64,000 nucleotides of DNA from Heloderma charlesbogerti (lineage: Eukaryota > Chordata > Lepidosauria > Squamata > Helodermatidae), in NCBI GenBank assembly GCA_026122225.1, contig JANEZZ010000982.1, positions 739,501 through 803,500 of the forward strand, given 5' to 3'. The notes under the pieces were generated by a model. The model saw nothing but the letters and a program-made list of their open reading frames with translations, made no database searches and was not told the origin of the DNA. Both the position numbers and the translations under genes were made by a program. Positions 21,735 to 33,044 of this stretch are shown one piece after another. How positions within the stretch are numbered: the stretch's first letter is position 1; every line of letters begins with the position of its first letter.

Positions 21735-23141
21735 TCTTCGTCGACAACAACATTTCCATGTACCGCCACTCAATATTTTTTGCAATGACCTTATAAAGGA
21801 GAGCAGTAATATTATCCCTACAAGAGGGACCTCTGATAAAATATGAGAATGCAATGTTTCTTGTTGCGGGTGGGGGTTGCCCCTTTGGTGTATTTTCCCC
21901 CAGAAAAAAACGTTGTGCTTCTCGGGGCTCTCATCTTGCTTCTCAGTGGCTGTTTTGCCTACAGTCCTGTTGGCTGAGTTTGTTATTCGAGGGAGTGATT
22001 GCAGATGGGGTGCCGGGGCTGAAAGAGCAGCTTGCCTGAGGCAGTGTTTATGGCAGAAGTGAGATCTGATCCAGGGATTTCCTGGTTTGTAGTGCCTGGA
22101 ATCAGAGAAAAGAGGTATGTGCCCCCAAATCCTCAGTCACTCTTGTGAATTTAGAGCCGACCAATTAAGCTGATTAGCAGTCCTAGGACTCTAGTGAATG
22201 TTTCCATGTTGTTCTTGTTGTGTTGTTGTTGTTGTTTTTAATGGCTATCCATTTTTCGAGGGCCAGGAGCCTCAGCGCTTCTTGGGGCAATGATGCATGA
22301 CCCCTCTGGTGACAGTGCCATGAGCAAAAAGTCCCCAGGCCAGACATATCAAGGCAGGACTCCTCCTCAGCGCCCTTCTCGCCCTTCTCTTCTCCTCGGC
22401 CCACTCCATTTCCAGGCCCTTTTTACATGGTGATTACTCCTGCTGGGATTAGCCTGGGGCATGTGATTCAGGAGTGTGTGATTCAGGCTAATCACACGCT
22501 CCTGGGGTGGTTAGCCTGAACATGGCCACCTGGGGGAGAATGGGATGCCAGTTCCCCCAGGAGGAGGTGCAGAACATAACTGTAGCTGGCCTGGTGGGTT
22601 GCGCTGCTGCACCCACCAGGATGGCCAAATGGTGGGGTTGTGCATGGGAATGAAAAAAATCTTCACCCTCACCAGACTACACAAAGAGGATGGTTTTGTT
22701 ATTACAATTTATTTTATTTCTTCTGTGTGTGTGTATAAACACACATGGATGCGCGCACGCCTTCCGTATCAGCATAAAACCCAAACGTATAGATCAGATA
22801 CCTTTGAAACACATGCCTCTCATAATGCCACTAAAGCAGCCATTGTTTGAAATGCCTCTTTTCCCCTCCCACCCCAGAAAAAAAAAAAAAACTGTTGTAG
22901 GGGAAATAAGATTTCCTTCTAAAACAGCCTGTTCCCTATTTAATGAAGAGGTTTAATTTGCCCTTTTTGCAAGCAACTTCCAAACAACATGCAAGTCCCA
23001 TTAATCTCAACGGGAGTTCTGTGCATAGATCAAGGGTAGCATATGCCTCTCAATTTATAGGCTAACACAAAGCATGAGTATCTTTATAACAGTCTAAGGT
23101 TGAAAACTGCAGATTAATCCTTGAAGGCTTTGTTTTCAAAG

Positions 23142-23142
<1 letters not shown>
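21735..23142. other. unannotated intron with small inverted repeats
   Basis: A GTT run lies near 22207-22238. An inverted repeat CAGGAGTGTGTGATT (22469-22483) pairs with AATCACACGCTCCTG (22490-22504), with one mismatch. The remainder is unassigned. Confidence 0.4.

Positions 23143-23174
<32 letters not shown>
23143..23174. repeat. (GT)n microsatellite
   Basis: An uninterrupted GT run of about 32 bp. Confidence 0.95.
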
Positions 23175-23175
<1 letters not shown>

Positions 23176-23700
23176 AAATTTTATTTAAGCTTTATATAGT
23201 GTATTCCTGTCACCAAGACATGGGCCATTAAAAAAAAAACATTGCAGGGGAGGGGGGAGTTCTAAAATGCCTTCATTTCAGCAAACAGATTTATCTTCAT
23301 CATGAATTTCATAAAACTGGTTTCATTCATTTCCGCTTATCTAACTCTTCTGACATCAGTTTCCTATCTAGCTATCTGAGGCCCTCTTGTTCTGGGAGCT
23401 TCTGTGTTTGGTTCTTCTGTTTGGCTTTATTATGTTCGCATCAGTGTATCATTGACCAACTCATGAATTCATCAATTGTTTTTTGTTAACACCGTATTCA
23501 CTAAAGGAGCAGATGAATTCATTTCCATGGCAAAAGGGCTAAGCTGGTGATAAGTCTATTCCAAAGTGTTAATTTTCAAGGTTGATTTTTTTTTTCTTAA
23601 AGAAAACTGAACTTCATAAATGTAATACGTAGGGCTTTAGGGTATTTCCATAGAAATCTCCAGGCTGAAAGGTAAATGAAAAAGATCACCTGGGGACATA
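23175..23700. other. AT-rich unique-looking intron
   Basis: No repeat recognised. The AT-rich, repeat-free character makes this a candidate conserved stretch, but that is only an inference. Confidence 0.3.
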
Positions 23701-24040
23701 ATAATTATTAATTTGATTTATAACCTGCCTTTCCACCAAGAAAATGGCACTCAAGGAGGCCAACAACAATAAGAACCAAAATGATAAAATAAAAATGTGG
23801 TTAAAATAATCATAAAACAAATATATTTTTAAAAAGTTAAAAACAAAGCAAAAATCAAAGAATAAAAGAATAAAAACAGCACCCAGCCCAACAGACCAGC
23901 TTACATGCCAAAGGCCTGCCTGAATGAAAATGTATCTGCCTGTCAAGGGAAGGAGACCAGACAGGAAGCCAACCTATCATCCCTTGACAGGGAGTTCCAG
24001 AGCCTGGGAGCAGCCACCAAAAAGGCCCTTTAATAAAAAC
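23701..24040 (-). mobile_element. L2-like LINE 3' end, inverted
   Basis: ATTTATAACCTGCCTTTCCA, then an A-rich stretch, then AGGGAGTTCCAGAGCCTGGG and GCCACCAAAAAGGCCC: the reverse complement of an L2-like coding end plus 3' UTR. Confidence 0.75.
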
Positions 24041-24332
24041 TAGAGCTGTTCTGAATATTCTCCTATTTTGGATCTTAGGGGTAAAAACCAAAATAATTTA
24101 AGTATGGCATGATTTCACCCCCCGCCGCCAAGTGGGTTGTGAGAATACCATTTGGTGCCATTGCTTTACATGACTTCTGCTGCTGCTTCAGCGTCCTTGT
24201 TTTTTCCTAATGGCTGCTGCTTCTTCCTTGCTGTAGTAGTTACATGGGTCATTCCATACAATTAGGGATCATGCACTTAACAAAATAAAACCACATTACC
24301 AACCAGGGAAGTGAAGGCAATTGAGAGTGAGG
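24041..24332. other. unannotated intronic sequence 5' of BovB
   Basis: No recognised element up to the BovB target-site duplication, which starts at 24333. Confidence 0.35.
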
Positions 24333-24344
24333 ATAAGTGTGGGC

Positions 24345-26133
24345 CTTGTGATACGTTCCATGGGGTTTTCTTGGCAAGAATACTGGAGTGGGTTGCCATT
24401 TCCTTCTCCAGTGGAGACTAGAGATCTCTTCAAGAAAATTGGAGATCTCAAGGGAACGTTTTGTGCAAAGACGGGCATGATAAAGGACAAAGAAGGCAGG
24501 GACCTAACAGAAGCAGATGAGATTAAGAAGAGGTGGCAAGAATACACAGAAGAACTATACAGGAAAGATCTGAATGTCCCTGATAGCCATGATAGTGCGG
24601 TCACTGAACTTGAGCCGGACATCCTAGAGAGTGAAGTCAAGTGGGCCTTAGGAAGCATTAGTAACAACAAAGCTAGCAGAGATGACAGTATTCCAGCCGA
24701 GCTATTTAAAATCCTAAAAGATGATGCTGTTAAAGTGCTGCATTCAATATGCCAACAAATCTGGAACACTCAACAATGGCCACAAGACTGGAAAAGGTCA
24801 GTTTACATTCCAATTCCAAAGAAGGGCAACGCCAAAGAGTGTTCAAACTACCGCACCATTGCGCTCATTTCACATGCCAGCAAGGTGATGCTCAAAATCC
24901 TACAAGCTAGGCTTCAGCAGTATGCGAACCGAGAACTACCAGAAGTACAAGCTGGGTTTAGAAGAGGCAGAGGAACTAGAGATCAAATCGCCAACATTCG
25001 CTGCATCATGGAGAAAGCAAGAGAATTCCAGAAAAACGTCTATTTCTGCTTCATTGACTACGCTAAAGCCTTTGATTGTGTGGATCACAACAAACTGTGG
25101 CAAATTCTTAAAGTGATGGGAGTACCAGACCACCTTACCTGTCTCCTGAGAAACCTGTACGAGGGTCAAGAAGCAACAGTAAGAACCAGACATGGAACAA
25201 CCGATTGGTTCCAAATTGGGAAAGGAGTACGACAAGGCTGCATATTGTCACCCTGCTTATTTAACTTATATGCAGAGTACATAATGAGAAATGCCGGGTT
25301 GGATGAATCAGAGGTCGGAATTAAGATTGCTGGGAGAATTATCAACAACTTCCGATATGCAGACGATACCACCTTAATGGCAGAAAGCGAAGAGGATCTC
25401 AAGAGCCTCTTGTTGAGGGTGAAAGAGGAGAGTGCAAAAGCTGGTTTGAAACTCAACATTAAAAAAACGAAGATCATGGCATCTGGCCCCATCACTTGCT
25501 GGCATATAGAAGGGGAAGAAATGGAAGCAGTGACAGATTTTACTTTCTTGGGCTCCAAGATCACCGCAGACGGTGACTGTAGCCATGAAATTAAAAGACG
25601 CTGCTCCTTGGGAAGAAAGCTATGGCCAACCTAGACAGCATAGTAAGAAGCAGAGACATCACCTTGCCGACAAAGGTCTGTCTAATCAAAGCTATGGTTT
25701 TCCCAGTAGTAATGTATGGCTGTGAGAGCTGGACTATAAGGAAGGCTGAGCGCCGAAGAATTGATGCTTTCGAACTGTGGTGCTGGAGAAGACTCTTACG
25801 AGTCCCCTGGACTGCAAGGAGGTCAAATCAGTCCATCCTGAAGGAAATCAACCCTGAGTGCTCATTGGAAGGACAGATAATGAAGCTGAAGCTCCAATAT
25901 TTTGGCCACCTAATGCGAAGAGAAAACTCCCTGGAAAAGACCCTGATGCTGGGAAAGACTGAAGGCAAAAGGAGAAGGGGACGGCAGAGGATGAGATGGC
26001 TAGATAGCATCACGGATGCAATGAATATGAACTTGAGCACGCTCCGGGAGAGAGCGCAGGACAGGAAGGCCTGGCGTGCTATGGTCCATGGGGTCACGAA
26101 GAGTCGGACACGACTGAACGACTGAACAACAAC
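24345..26133 (+). mobile_element. BovB (RTE-clade) LINE, internally deleted, with 12-bp TSD
   Basis: The element is bounded by a perfect 12-bp target-site duplication ATAAGTGTGGGC at 24333-24344 and 26134-26145, which fixes both ends. It is 1,789 bp against about 3.2 kb for full-length BovB. The first ~70 bp carry GGCAAGAATACTGGAGTGGG and TTGCCATTTCCTTCTCCAG, the motif known from ruminant BovB/Bov-A sequences. This joins directly to the reverse-transcriptase half of ORF2, and the endonuclease half is missing. The 3' end GAGTCGGACACGACTGAACG with a short AAC-rich tail is diagnostic of BovB. Near-open reading frames and the intact duplication point to a recent insertion. Confidence 0.95.
24417..26125 (+). 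pseudogene. BovB ORF2 reverse transcriptase, one frameshift
   Basis: The RTE-clade reverse transcriptase copies BovB RNA at the target site. The frame is open from 24321 to 25634, including some flanking codons. Motifs in order: AGFRRGRGTRDQIA, the motif-A aspartates in FIDYAKAFDCVDH, GVRQGCILSPCLFNLY, and the catalytic YADD at 25356-25367. The frame is lost at about 25620 by what looks like a single-base deletion after GRK. It is recovered in the next frame from ATG 25622 to the stop at 26123, covering the C-terminal VMYGCESWT, WCWRRLLRVPWTARRSNQ and HGVTKSRTRLND segments. There is no endonuclease domain. The broken frame and missing domain make the copy non-autonomous. Confidence 0.93.
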
Positions 26134-26145
26134 ATAAGTGTGGGC

Positions 26146-27214
26146 AAAGTACACGACTAAGTGGATTTATGCAAGGAATACAGAAACGGTTAGGGTTATC
26201 TCCCCCCACCCTCTTTTGGCATTTCCAAAAATGTTTGTGCAAAACATTTCACAAAGGAGGGGTAGTTTTTGGTGCAGCTTTGACTTATCATCATGCAGTA
26301 CTCTAGTCTCCCACAGTGTGTGCAGAGAGTAAGTAAGGACAGTCATTTACTAAATGATAACCTTCCATGGAAGATATGTAACCACTTCATAAGCCAGGGT
26401 GCAGTTTGTGTCAGGTTGTCCCCAGGCTCTTGAGTAGCTTGTCCTGGCTGCAGCCTTTTATGGATACATATGTAACTGACCACAGTGAACAGTTCTCCTT
26501 TCCTTCAGATTGGTGTCGACTGAGAAATCAAAGTTCTTTTAGCTCACCCAATAGCCACACCTCCCATAGCGTGGATATCTAGGGTTCTCACAGGTTTTCT
26601 TCCCCAAATGGGAGACACAGAGATTCACGTCACTAAATGAGTAACTTAAAGCTGTGCTGAATATCATTGCAGCTATATTTGTAGGCCTGCAAAAGGTCAG
26701 GAATGCATCCCATTAAACATATCTGGCAGATTCAGTTAATCCCATGTTTAACATAGTGTGACGCTGCGTATGTGTGTTTGCTTTTCAACTGCTAGTATAT
26801 TAATGGCATGGCAGCTGTGTGGGACCTCACATCCATGAGGCTGACATGACATCACACATTTTTGTCACCATGGAAATGAAAAAGAAAACTGAACCAGGTC
26901 TTGCCTTATATGCCCAAGTGATGCCTTTCATAGCTGCATGGCAGGGACATGTTCCTAGAGGTCCTGCGTCATCTATCAATAAAGCTACCTTCGCTAAATT
27001 TCTCCCAGGCATGCAACCATCAAAGGCACAGGGAGCCTCAGATGTTCCGCTGCATAGGTGGAGCTCCACATATGCTCTAAGCTGTTTCCCCTTTAACAGC
27101 TCTCTCCCATCAGCAATATCACAGATGGCTTCTGAAACCGCCCTCAGCTCCAAAAGGAGACTGGGATGTGATGGAGGAAACCGTAAAATATCTGGGACAG
27201 TGCCCAAGTCTGCC
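26146..27214. other. unannotated intronic sequence
   Basis: Frames are open on both strands at 26819-27256 (about 140 codons each), but with no recognisable domain or splice context. I treat them as chance. Confidence 0.4.
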
Positions 27215-27395
27215 TGCACACCAGTGGGACCCACCACTAGTGCAAAGAAGAGCTAGTGGTTAAAAAAAGCAACCAGAAATGAGCGGAAGGAAGCTCTGCC
27301 GACCTGTCCTGATCCAGAAACAAGCGCTTCTGCTTGTTTCTGGCGTTAGTTTTTGAACTGGTTTTCTGTGGCACTAGCAATGGGTCCCACTTGCA
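27215..27395. mobile_element. MITE-like inverted-repeat element
   Basis: Terminal inverted repeats are about 28 bp: TGCACACCAGTGGGACCCAC on the left against the complement of ATGGGTCCCACTTGCA on the right, both continuing to CTAGTGC. A second hairpin, CCAGAAACAAG (27314) with CTTGTTTCTGG (27333), sits inside. Nothing is encoded. Confidence 0.65.
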
Positions 27396-27832
27396 CAGCA
27401 GAACATGTGGGAGCACAGTGGCAGGACTGGATACTGTCCTTTGTTTTCTAACGCAAAGGGTGCACTGAATCTTCAAGGTGTTTGGTGTCCCAAGTGCTTT
27501 CTGATATAGCAGTGGTTATACAGGAACAGAGACATTTTTGATATCATTTGTCTTTATTTTGGCTGTGGGGGTACTTGGGTGATAGACTTATTTATTTTGA
27601 ATTCCTAGAAGATGCGCTACAATAGCCACCAAAAACCTAGTTCAAATAGAATGGTCTTAGACCTGTTCAGAAAGGTGCTCAGGCTGAGTCTGTGGTGCAT
27701 CTCTACTGTTCTAGGGCAGCTACCAAAGGAGAGCTATGGGGGAGCCCCACGCCCAACTCGCCTTATAATTAGCTTGTTTTTTTCTGACCTTTCTGCTAAG
27801 AAACAGTTCTAAGATGCAGGTTGGGTTCTTCC
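27396..27832. other. unannotated intronic sequence
   Basis: No recognised feature. Confidence 0.3.
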
Positions 27833-28237
27833 TAGGGATGTATGGTCTCTGTAAAATCCACTCTGTGTTTCATGGATTGTCAGGTGCCTTTTGTTCCATT
27901 GTCTGCCCACAGATGGATGCAATTTTTTTTTTCATCATGTGGAAAAATACGCAAATAATTATGTAAGTATTTACATACGTAGGTATTTACATAATTTACC
28001 TTAGTACGTAATATTTCATGGATAGTCCCCCATTCCATTCAATGCTTCCTCAGCAGAAACTTATGTATTTTCCTATGAATTTATATGTGTACATTTCAGG
28101 AAAGTGAAAAAAAAATCATCCGGAAGTCCATGGACTCCGCACAGCCTGAGGGGGTCACTCCGCAGCAGATTCCGCAGGTCGGATTCTTAGAAATTTGAGC
28201 TCATTTTAGACCGTCTCAAATTTCTCCAGCATCCCTA
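27833..28237. mobile_element. hAT-like non-autonomous element
   Basis: It starts TAGGGATGTATGG and ends CCAGCATCCCTA. Flanks GTTCTTCC and GTTCTCCT agree at 6 of 8 positions. It is the same family as 2168-2587, sharing GTGGAAAAATACGCAAATAA and CCCCCATTCCATTCAA. A central run ATTTACATACGTAGGTATTT is partly palindromic and recalls the TACGTA palindromes of the array family. Confidence 0.8.
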
Positions 28238-28799
28238 GTTCTCCTGAGCCATTTTTTTTAAAAAAAGAAAGCTTGGAAAGACTAAACCAGGCTGAACTTG
28301 CTCCCAATACTCCCTGCTGGTCCCTTCCATTCCTAAAACTTTACCTGCTCAGGATGGTGGTGGGCAAGTAGGCCTTGCATGGAAGGCCACATCTTTTATG
28401 GCCCTATTGGTCCTGGGTTCTTTCTGAGCATGCTCAGAAGAGCCCTTTGGTACTGAGGATGCTGGAAAATGGTCTTTCTAATCTCCCCCTGCTTAATAGA
28501 TTGAGCCAGGAAGCATTGAGGACTCCATTCTTATGCTTCCTGGAGGTCATGGACATGCTTACAAGAATCCACTGCCTCAGGAGTTCCCAGTCCCCCATCA
28601 TGTAGAAAGGTACTTAATTTCTGCTTGTAGAACTTCAGAAGAATCCAGGAGTGACTGGGCCTTAAAGGTGAGGCCTATGTGGCCACTGAAGCTCCCTGAA
28701 CTAGCTCTCTTTGCCATCACCCCCTATTTGCCAGACCAAGGGAGCAATCTTATGGCCACTAGACACTGTCTAGAGGGCCTCTGACCTCAGTTCCCAGAA
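28238..28799. other. unannotated intronic sequence
   Basis: Nothing recognised. Confidence 0.3.
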
Positions 28800-29110
28800 A
28801 TCGTGCTCCCCGCCCTCTCATAGCCAGTGCAGTTCCCTCTGTGCCAGCCACATGCCCATGCTCAGAAATGAACCGTGGAGACGGGGAAAACAGGTCAGTC
28901 CCGGGGGAGGGGAGGAGACTGTGGAAGCTGCATTACGCAGCTTCCTATGCACTGTATGGCCTCCCCCACTCCCACTCTGAAGGTCCCTGGCTAGACCGGC
29001 AAAATCGCCTGTCTAGTCAGAAATGCAGGGTGGCCAGAGCATGGAGGCGAGGATTGTCATCAACCTCCATGTTCATAGGCTGATGCCTATCTCCATAGGA
29101 CTGTGCCCTA
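28800..29110. mobile_element. unclassified GC-rich repeat
   Basis: Blocks such as GGTGGCCAGAGCATGGAGG and GCCTATCTCCATAGGACTGT loosely parallel 10885-11330 and 62510-62790. A small palindrome GAAGCTGCATTACGCAGCTTC lies at about 28926-28946. Class unknown. Confidence 0.35.
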
Positions 29111-29359
29111 GTTTTGGGGAAAAGAGAAGTGGGGCCAGAAGAGGAGAGGGCTGCCAGTAGCAGAAAATGCTGCCCCTGGAGCATGCCATTATGAGCTGGG
29201 CCTCAAAGTCATCCAGTAATGGCTTATTATTCTCTTAACTGGGGAAATTAATTTCCAAGACCTCTCCTCTAAATTTTTGCCCAAACTCTACTTAAAAACC
29301 CACTCTACATGACTTTTCTGAATGTGGTGTGCAGATGGTGAATGCAAGAGTATGACTTA
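29111..29359. other. unannotated intronic sequence
   Basis: Nothing recognised. Confidence 0.3.
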
Positions 29360-29742
29360 GGCTTTCTTCACTTGGAGCTTTTATCCTGCGATTGAGATTG
29401 GTCCTTCACAGAAGTTTGTGGTCTCTTTACATGATGTTGTAAACCCTCAGGGCATCTCCCGCACTTACCTTTATTCCATTTTTTAAAATAGATCACCGAT
29501 AACGAACTATCAAATTACCCCATTGTGTTCTGCTTGAGTTCCCTCCATGAAAAGAGGAAAAGCGGCAAGAGGAGTGAGATCAATGAAAGATAATGGAAGA
29601 CTCAGATACAGGGAGAAGGAGGGGGAAAGGGGAGGGGGGAAAGGAAGCGGGTGAAAAAGGAAGTCGTTGTGATCCTGCATTTAAAACGGAAGCAGAAAGC
29701 CCCATTTTAAATGCAGGATTTAAGGCTGGTGTAGAGATGCCC
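29360..29742 (-). mobile_element. GGGCATCT short repeat, copy 3, inverted
   Basis: The reverse complement of copies at 2922-3307 and 6930-7299: it starts GGCTTTCTTCACTTGGAGC and ends GGCTGGTGTAGAGATGCCC. The middle GAGTTCCCTCCATGAAAAGA block matches in reverse. Confidence 0.75.
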
Positions 29743-30954
29743 CTAGATTCATTACAGACATACTGGCAGGATATAGGTGAATAGAATTGTTGTAGGTCTG
29801 CACTGCAGGAATTCCCATTTCCTCCCTTTCTGAGAAGTATTTGTCCACTCTTTTGGTAACTGATCTTTACTGGGTTGGGGGGGGGAGTATGGCCACAAAT
29901 GACTTTGGGCACCATCTAGGCAATGTGATGCTCCTTTAAACCCCACTGATTTCAGTGGGAGAATTAAGCATTTGCTGCTAATGCCCATTATATGCCGAGT
30001 CAGATGTCATCAGCCTGGGCTTGGATTTTTCATCCCTGTTTCAGCCAATTCCAATTTGGGGGAAGGGGGAAATTGACTATACAATAGGTACATTGTATAT
30101 TTCTTACACATCAGCTCAGTGCAGATAGAAACCTTAAAAAAAATCAAATGTACAAAAAGCCCAAACACAGTTATTGATGAAATATCTAATTACTCTTTAA
30201 ACTTGGCACAAACAGCTACGAGAGTGGACAAGCCAAGGCTAATAAAATTAAAATATGCTGAATTTACCATTCGACGGTTTTCTGAACAATATCCCCTACA
30301 TCCAATTAAAAAAAAAATTATGAAACTCTGAGTTAATTGGTTTCTCATACAGGACAATAAAATTAATGTTTAGGATTTAAATACCATAAACTTCCCCAGG
30401 CAGATTTGCTGATGTATCTCTGTTTTTTAGTTCATCACATGTTTCATTGTTTAATGGAGTATCATGTGGGCTGTATTATAATGCTTCTTGTACACAAGGT
30501 CCATAGGGCTGGCTTTGAAAATGGTCCTGGCTAATTTCTGATTTAAGTGCTGTCAGCTGATGTCCAAGTCATTAACAATTGCTAAGCCCTGAGGAGGAGA
30601 AGACAAAATATTGATGTAGACTTTAAAAACAAACATGCAATGTAGTTGACAAAAATATCAAAGCCAACTAAGATATGGTCAGCCTCGGCAGAGAGAGGAC
30701 ACGTTCAGGATCTGGCATACAGGCAGAAGGTTCTATAATGTCAGGTCTGGATAGACCCATCTTAAGAAAACACAATTGGAGGGGGAACGCAGGGAACTAC
30801 GAAACACAGAGGAGGGACAATATTGAGTCAAGGCCAGAAACACTGCATGTGATGGGGCACGCAGGGGATGGGTTCAGACACACGTGTTTTCCATACAATA
30901 TATTATGTTATTTTTGGAACAATTTTTCATGTTTTCCCACCCTGTGTTTCAATA
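29743..30954. other. unannotated intronic sequence
   Basis: A short common block AAACCCCACTGATTTCAGTG (about 29939) is repeat-like. The AT-rich interval 30080-30650 looks unique. No gene. Confidence 0.4.
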
Positions 30955-31045
30955 TTGTTATTACCATTGTTATTTATAGCCTGCTTTTCAGACAAGATTA
31001 CCTCCCCAAGCAGCTTATTGTTAACACACACACACCAAAAGCCCT
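30955..31045 (-). mobile_element. L2-like LINE 3' tail, inverted
   Basis: TTATTTATAGCCTGCTTTTC followed by CCCAAGCAGCTTATTGTTAA is the reverse complement of an L2-like 3' end. Confidence 0.45.
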
Positions 31046-31223
31046 ATACATTAGGGATAGGTGGAGTGTCTGTGGTAGTCTCTTCAGGTCATTGGCAGTT
31101 GATGGCATTGTACAGGTTCCAGGCTCTTCAGTCTAAAGGGAGAGGGCAGATGGACTGACGGTCAAGATCCTAGACCACTGAAACAGTTGTTCACAGTTGA
31201 CCTAGTCCATAGAGGCACAAGGA

Positions 31224-31580
31224 CAGTGCTGGCTCCAGGTTTTTGAGGGCCCTTGGGTAAGACACCTTCAGTGGGCCCCCTTCCTTGCTGAGCCTACATT
31301 CTCACCACCATTTTCACCAGCTGCTATTACTTCTCATCCTCTTTTGCATCCTTGCTGACACTTAACTGCTTGACAGGCAGAGAGCCAGTGAGCAAGTAGG
31401 CAGGGCATCTACTCCTCCTCCTCCTCACCACTTCAGTTGTCTGGGCTACAACGAGAAGCAGGTGAGCAAGCAGGTCACAATGGTGAAAAGGATGAGCAAC
31501 TCCAGGGGGCTCTTGTCAGCAGACCCCTGCTGGGGGTGTTGTCCCCTGGCAGGTACCAGTGCCTACTGTTGACACAGGCC
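31224..31580 (+). mobile_element. CAG-start hAT-like MITE
   Basis: The left end CAGTGCTGGCTCCAGGTTTT followed by GGGCCCTTGGGTAAG matches, in reverse, the right end at 56863-57222 and the fragment at 35211-35300. The right boundary is unclear. No coding capacity. Confidence 0.55.
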
Positions 31581-31713
31581 CTGCTCAATGATCATATCAA
31601 GAACATCTGTCAGCCCACCAAACTCTGCTGTTTCTAGCTCCCATCAATATTATGCTGTCATCTGTTCCTGCTGTTCTTTGGGACTGCTGATGCTCCAGTC
31701 TCATCCACCATAT

Positions 31714-32322
31714 TGTCAGGGATGAATCCAAGTACCTTGAAATGTCTGACAGCTCCGATTCTGAATCAGAGTTGGAGCAGCTAGATCAGAGGCCAGGGGA
31801 GAGACCCTCCTTAGTGAGCCAAGACACTGGGAGAGATTCCTCCAAAGACCTTGACAAACAGATGGCCCAGGCTGAGTCCCTGCCCCTCCCTCCACCATGA
31901 GAACTCAAGTTGAGGAGGAGGAGGGGGGAGGAGGGGGAAGAGGGGTGTCACTTGAGAGACCCTAGGGCACATTGCAAAGCAAAATGGGAAAAGTTAGGGG
32001 CAGGGCTCAGACGCTCTGCCAGGATAGCCACTCTTGGAAGCCAATGGTGGAGGGAGCCACCCTAAGGGAGGAGCATCACTACAAAGCAAGGCTGGCTTTG
32101 GGGTTCACACCCAAACTGTCAGCAACTTCACTACCCTCCAGTTCATCTCCTCTAATTAGGGATCACAGATTAGTTGTTCAGGGGCCTGAAGCAGTCTGAG
32201 AGTTTCCTGGAATCTGCATTTGTAAAGAGGCTAGTCTGTATCAAAATAAAGTAGCATTAGCCTGAAACTTTGTCTCCCTGTGGTGTTGATTGCGAAGGGG
32301 GAAGGAGGATCCATTTCTGACA
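31714..32322 (+). mobile_element. solo LTR with 5-bp TSD
   Basis: The element begins TGTCAGGGATGAATCC and ends GGATCCATTTCTGACA, so TG...CA boundaries lie within short terminal inverted repeats. It is flanked by perfect CATAT duplications at 31709-31713 and 32323-32327. A polyadenylation signal AATAAA lies at 32245-32250, about 75 bp before the end, as expected for an R-U5 region. No internal retroelement genes are adjacent, so recombination between two LTRs is the likely origin. Gypsy or endogenous retrovirus cannot be told apart from the LTR alone. Orientation follows from AATAAA. Confidence 0.8.
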
Positions 32323-32494
32323 CATATTTCCTTTGAATACTGTGCATACATACATGCAAATATGTATGCAGTGTCATAAAGAAATATGTCTGGGAATGGG
32401 GTGCCAGCTACCATTGTGGGGAGCACAAGTAACTCAAGTAAGCTTCTTCTAGCAAATTTTTAGTGATTCCCCCCTATCATTGCATCCTTCTGCA

Positions 32495-32590
32495 CCACCT
32501 GGTGAGTTCATAATAGAGGAGGTGACATTCAAACCCAGGGCTTCCTGGTTCTTACATCATCCTCTTAGCTTTTACGTTACACCAGCTCAT
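32495..32590 (-). mobile_element. tRNA-derived SINE fragment, inverted
   Basis: GACATTCAAACCCAGGGCTTCC resembles an inverted B-box region, followed by a GTTACACCAG A-box-like complement. It is related to the family at 38771-39022. Confidence 0.5.
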
Positions 32591-33044
32591 AGAATAACAT
32601 GGTCTTTCTTTTTATCAACACGTGGTAACATTTGTTAATTAAATTGTGAGAGTTGGTGATATGCAAATTTATTTAAATTTAATCAATGTATTGACTCAAA
32701 CCTGGCATTTAATCAAAATTCTTTAATCAGTCGACAGCCCTAAAAAGTATTAACAGTGATAAGATCACTGAGTTTAAGACTGTGTTGCTTAATCCATGGC
32801 GTTCCTCCTCTCTCTGAGAAAAGTCAGTATGAGAAGCCATCCAAATGATCCTGTGTGTGTGGGGTGTGACTCGCATGCGCACAGGATCATTTGGATGGCT
32901 TCTCATGATGGCCTGCTTCACACATGCAAATACGTGACTTGAGTTTGCTATACTTGATTATTGGCAGCTGAATGCAGGGCTGGCAATAATGACTGATATT
33001 TTGGGGCAGCTGCTAAGGCTTATACTCCCTGCCCCTGTTGCTGC
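32591..33044. other. intron containing a perfect 25-bp hairpin
   Basis: At 32690-32750, TTTAATCAAAATTCTTTAATC plus GACAGCCCT resembles an AGGGCTGTC-type transposon end. The hairpin at 32831-32904 is listed separately. No gene. Confidence 0.45.
32831..32904. repeat. perfect inverted repeat, 25-bp arms, 24-nt loop
   Basis: GAGAAGCCATCCAAATGATC plus CTGTG (32831-32855) is exactly complementary to 32880-32904 around a GT-rich loop with CGCATGCG. The size is like a microRNA precursor, but it could equally be the core of a small transposon. No flanking duplication was identified. Confidence 0.9.

Noticed and set aside
24345..26133. Recent contamination from cattle because of ruminant-like BovB
   Set aside because: BovB is native to squamates, the copy has a local target-site duplication, and Sauria and 5S SINEs in the same window are reptilian.
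26819..27256. 145- and 136-residue frames on opposite strands
   Set aside because: Overlapping frames on both strands without domain similarity or splice signals look like chance in a GC-moderate stretch.
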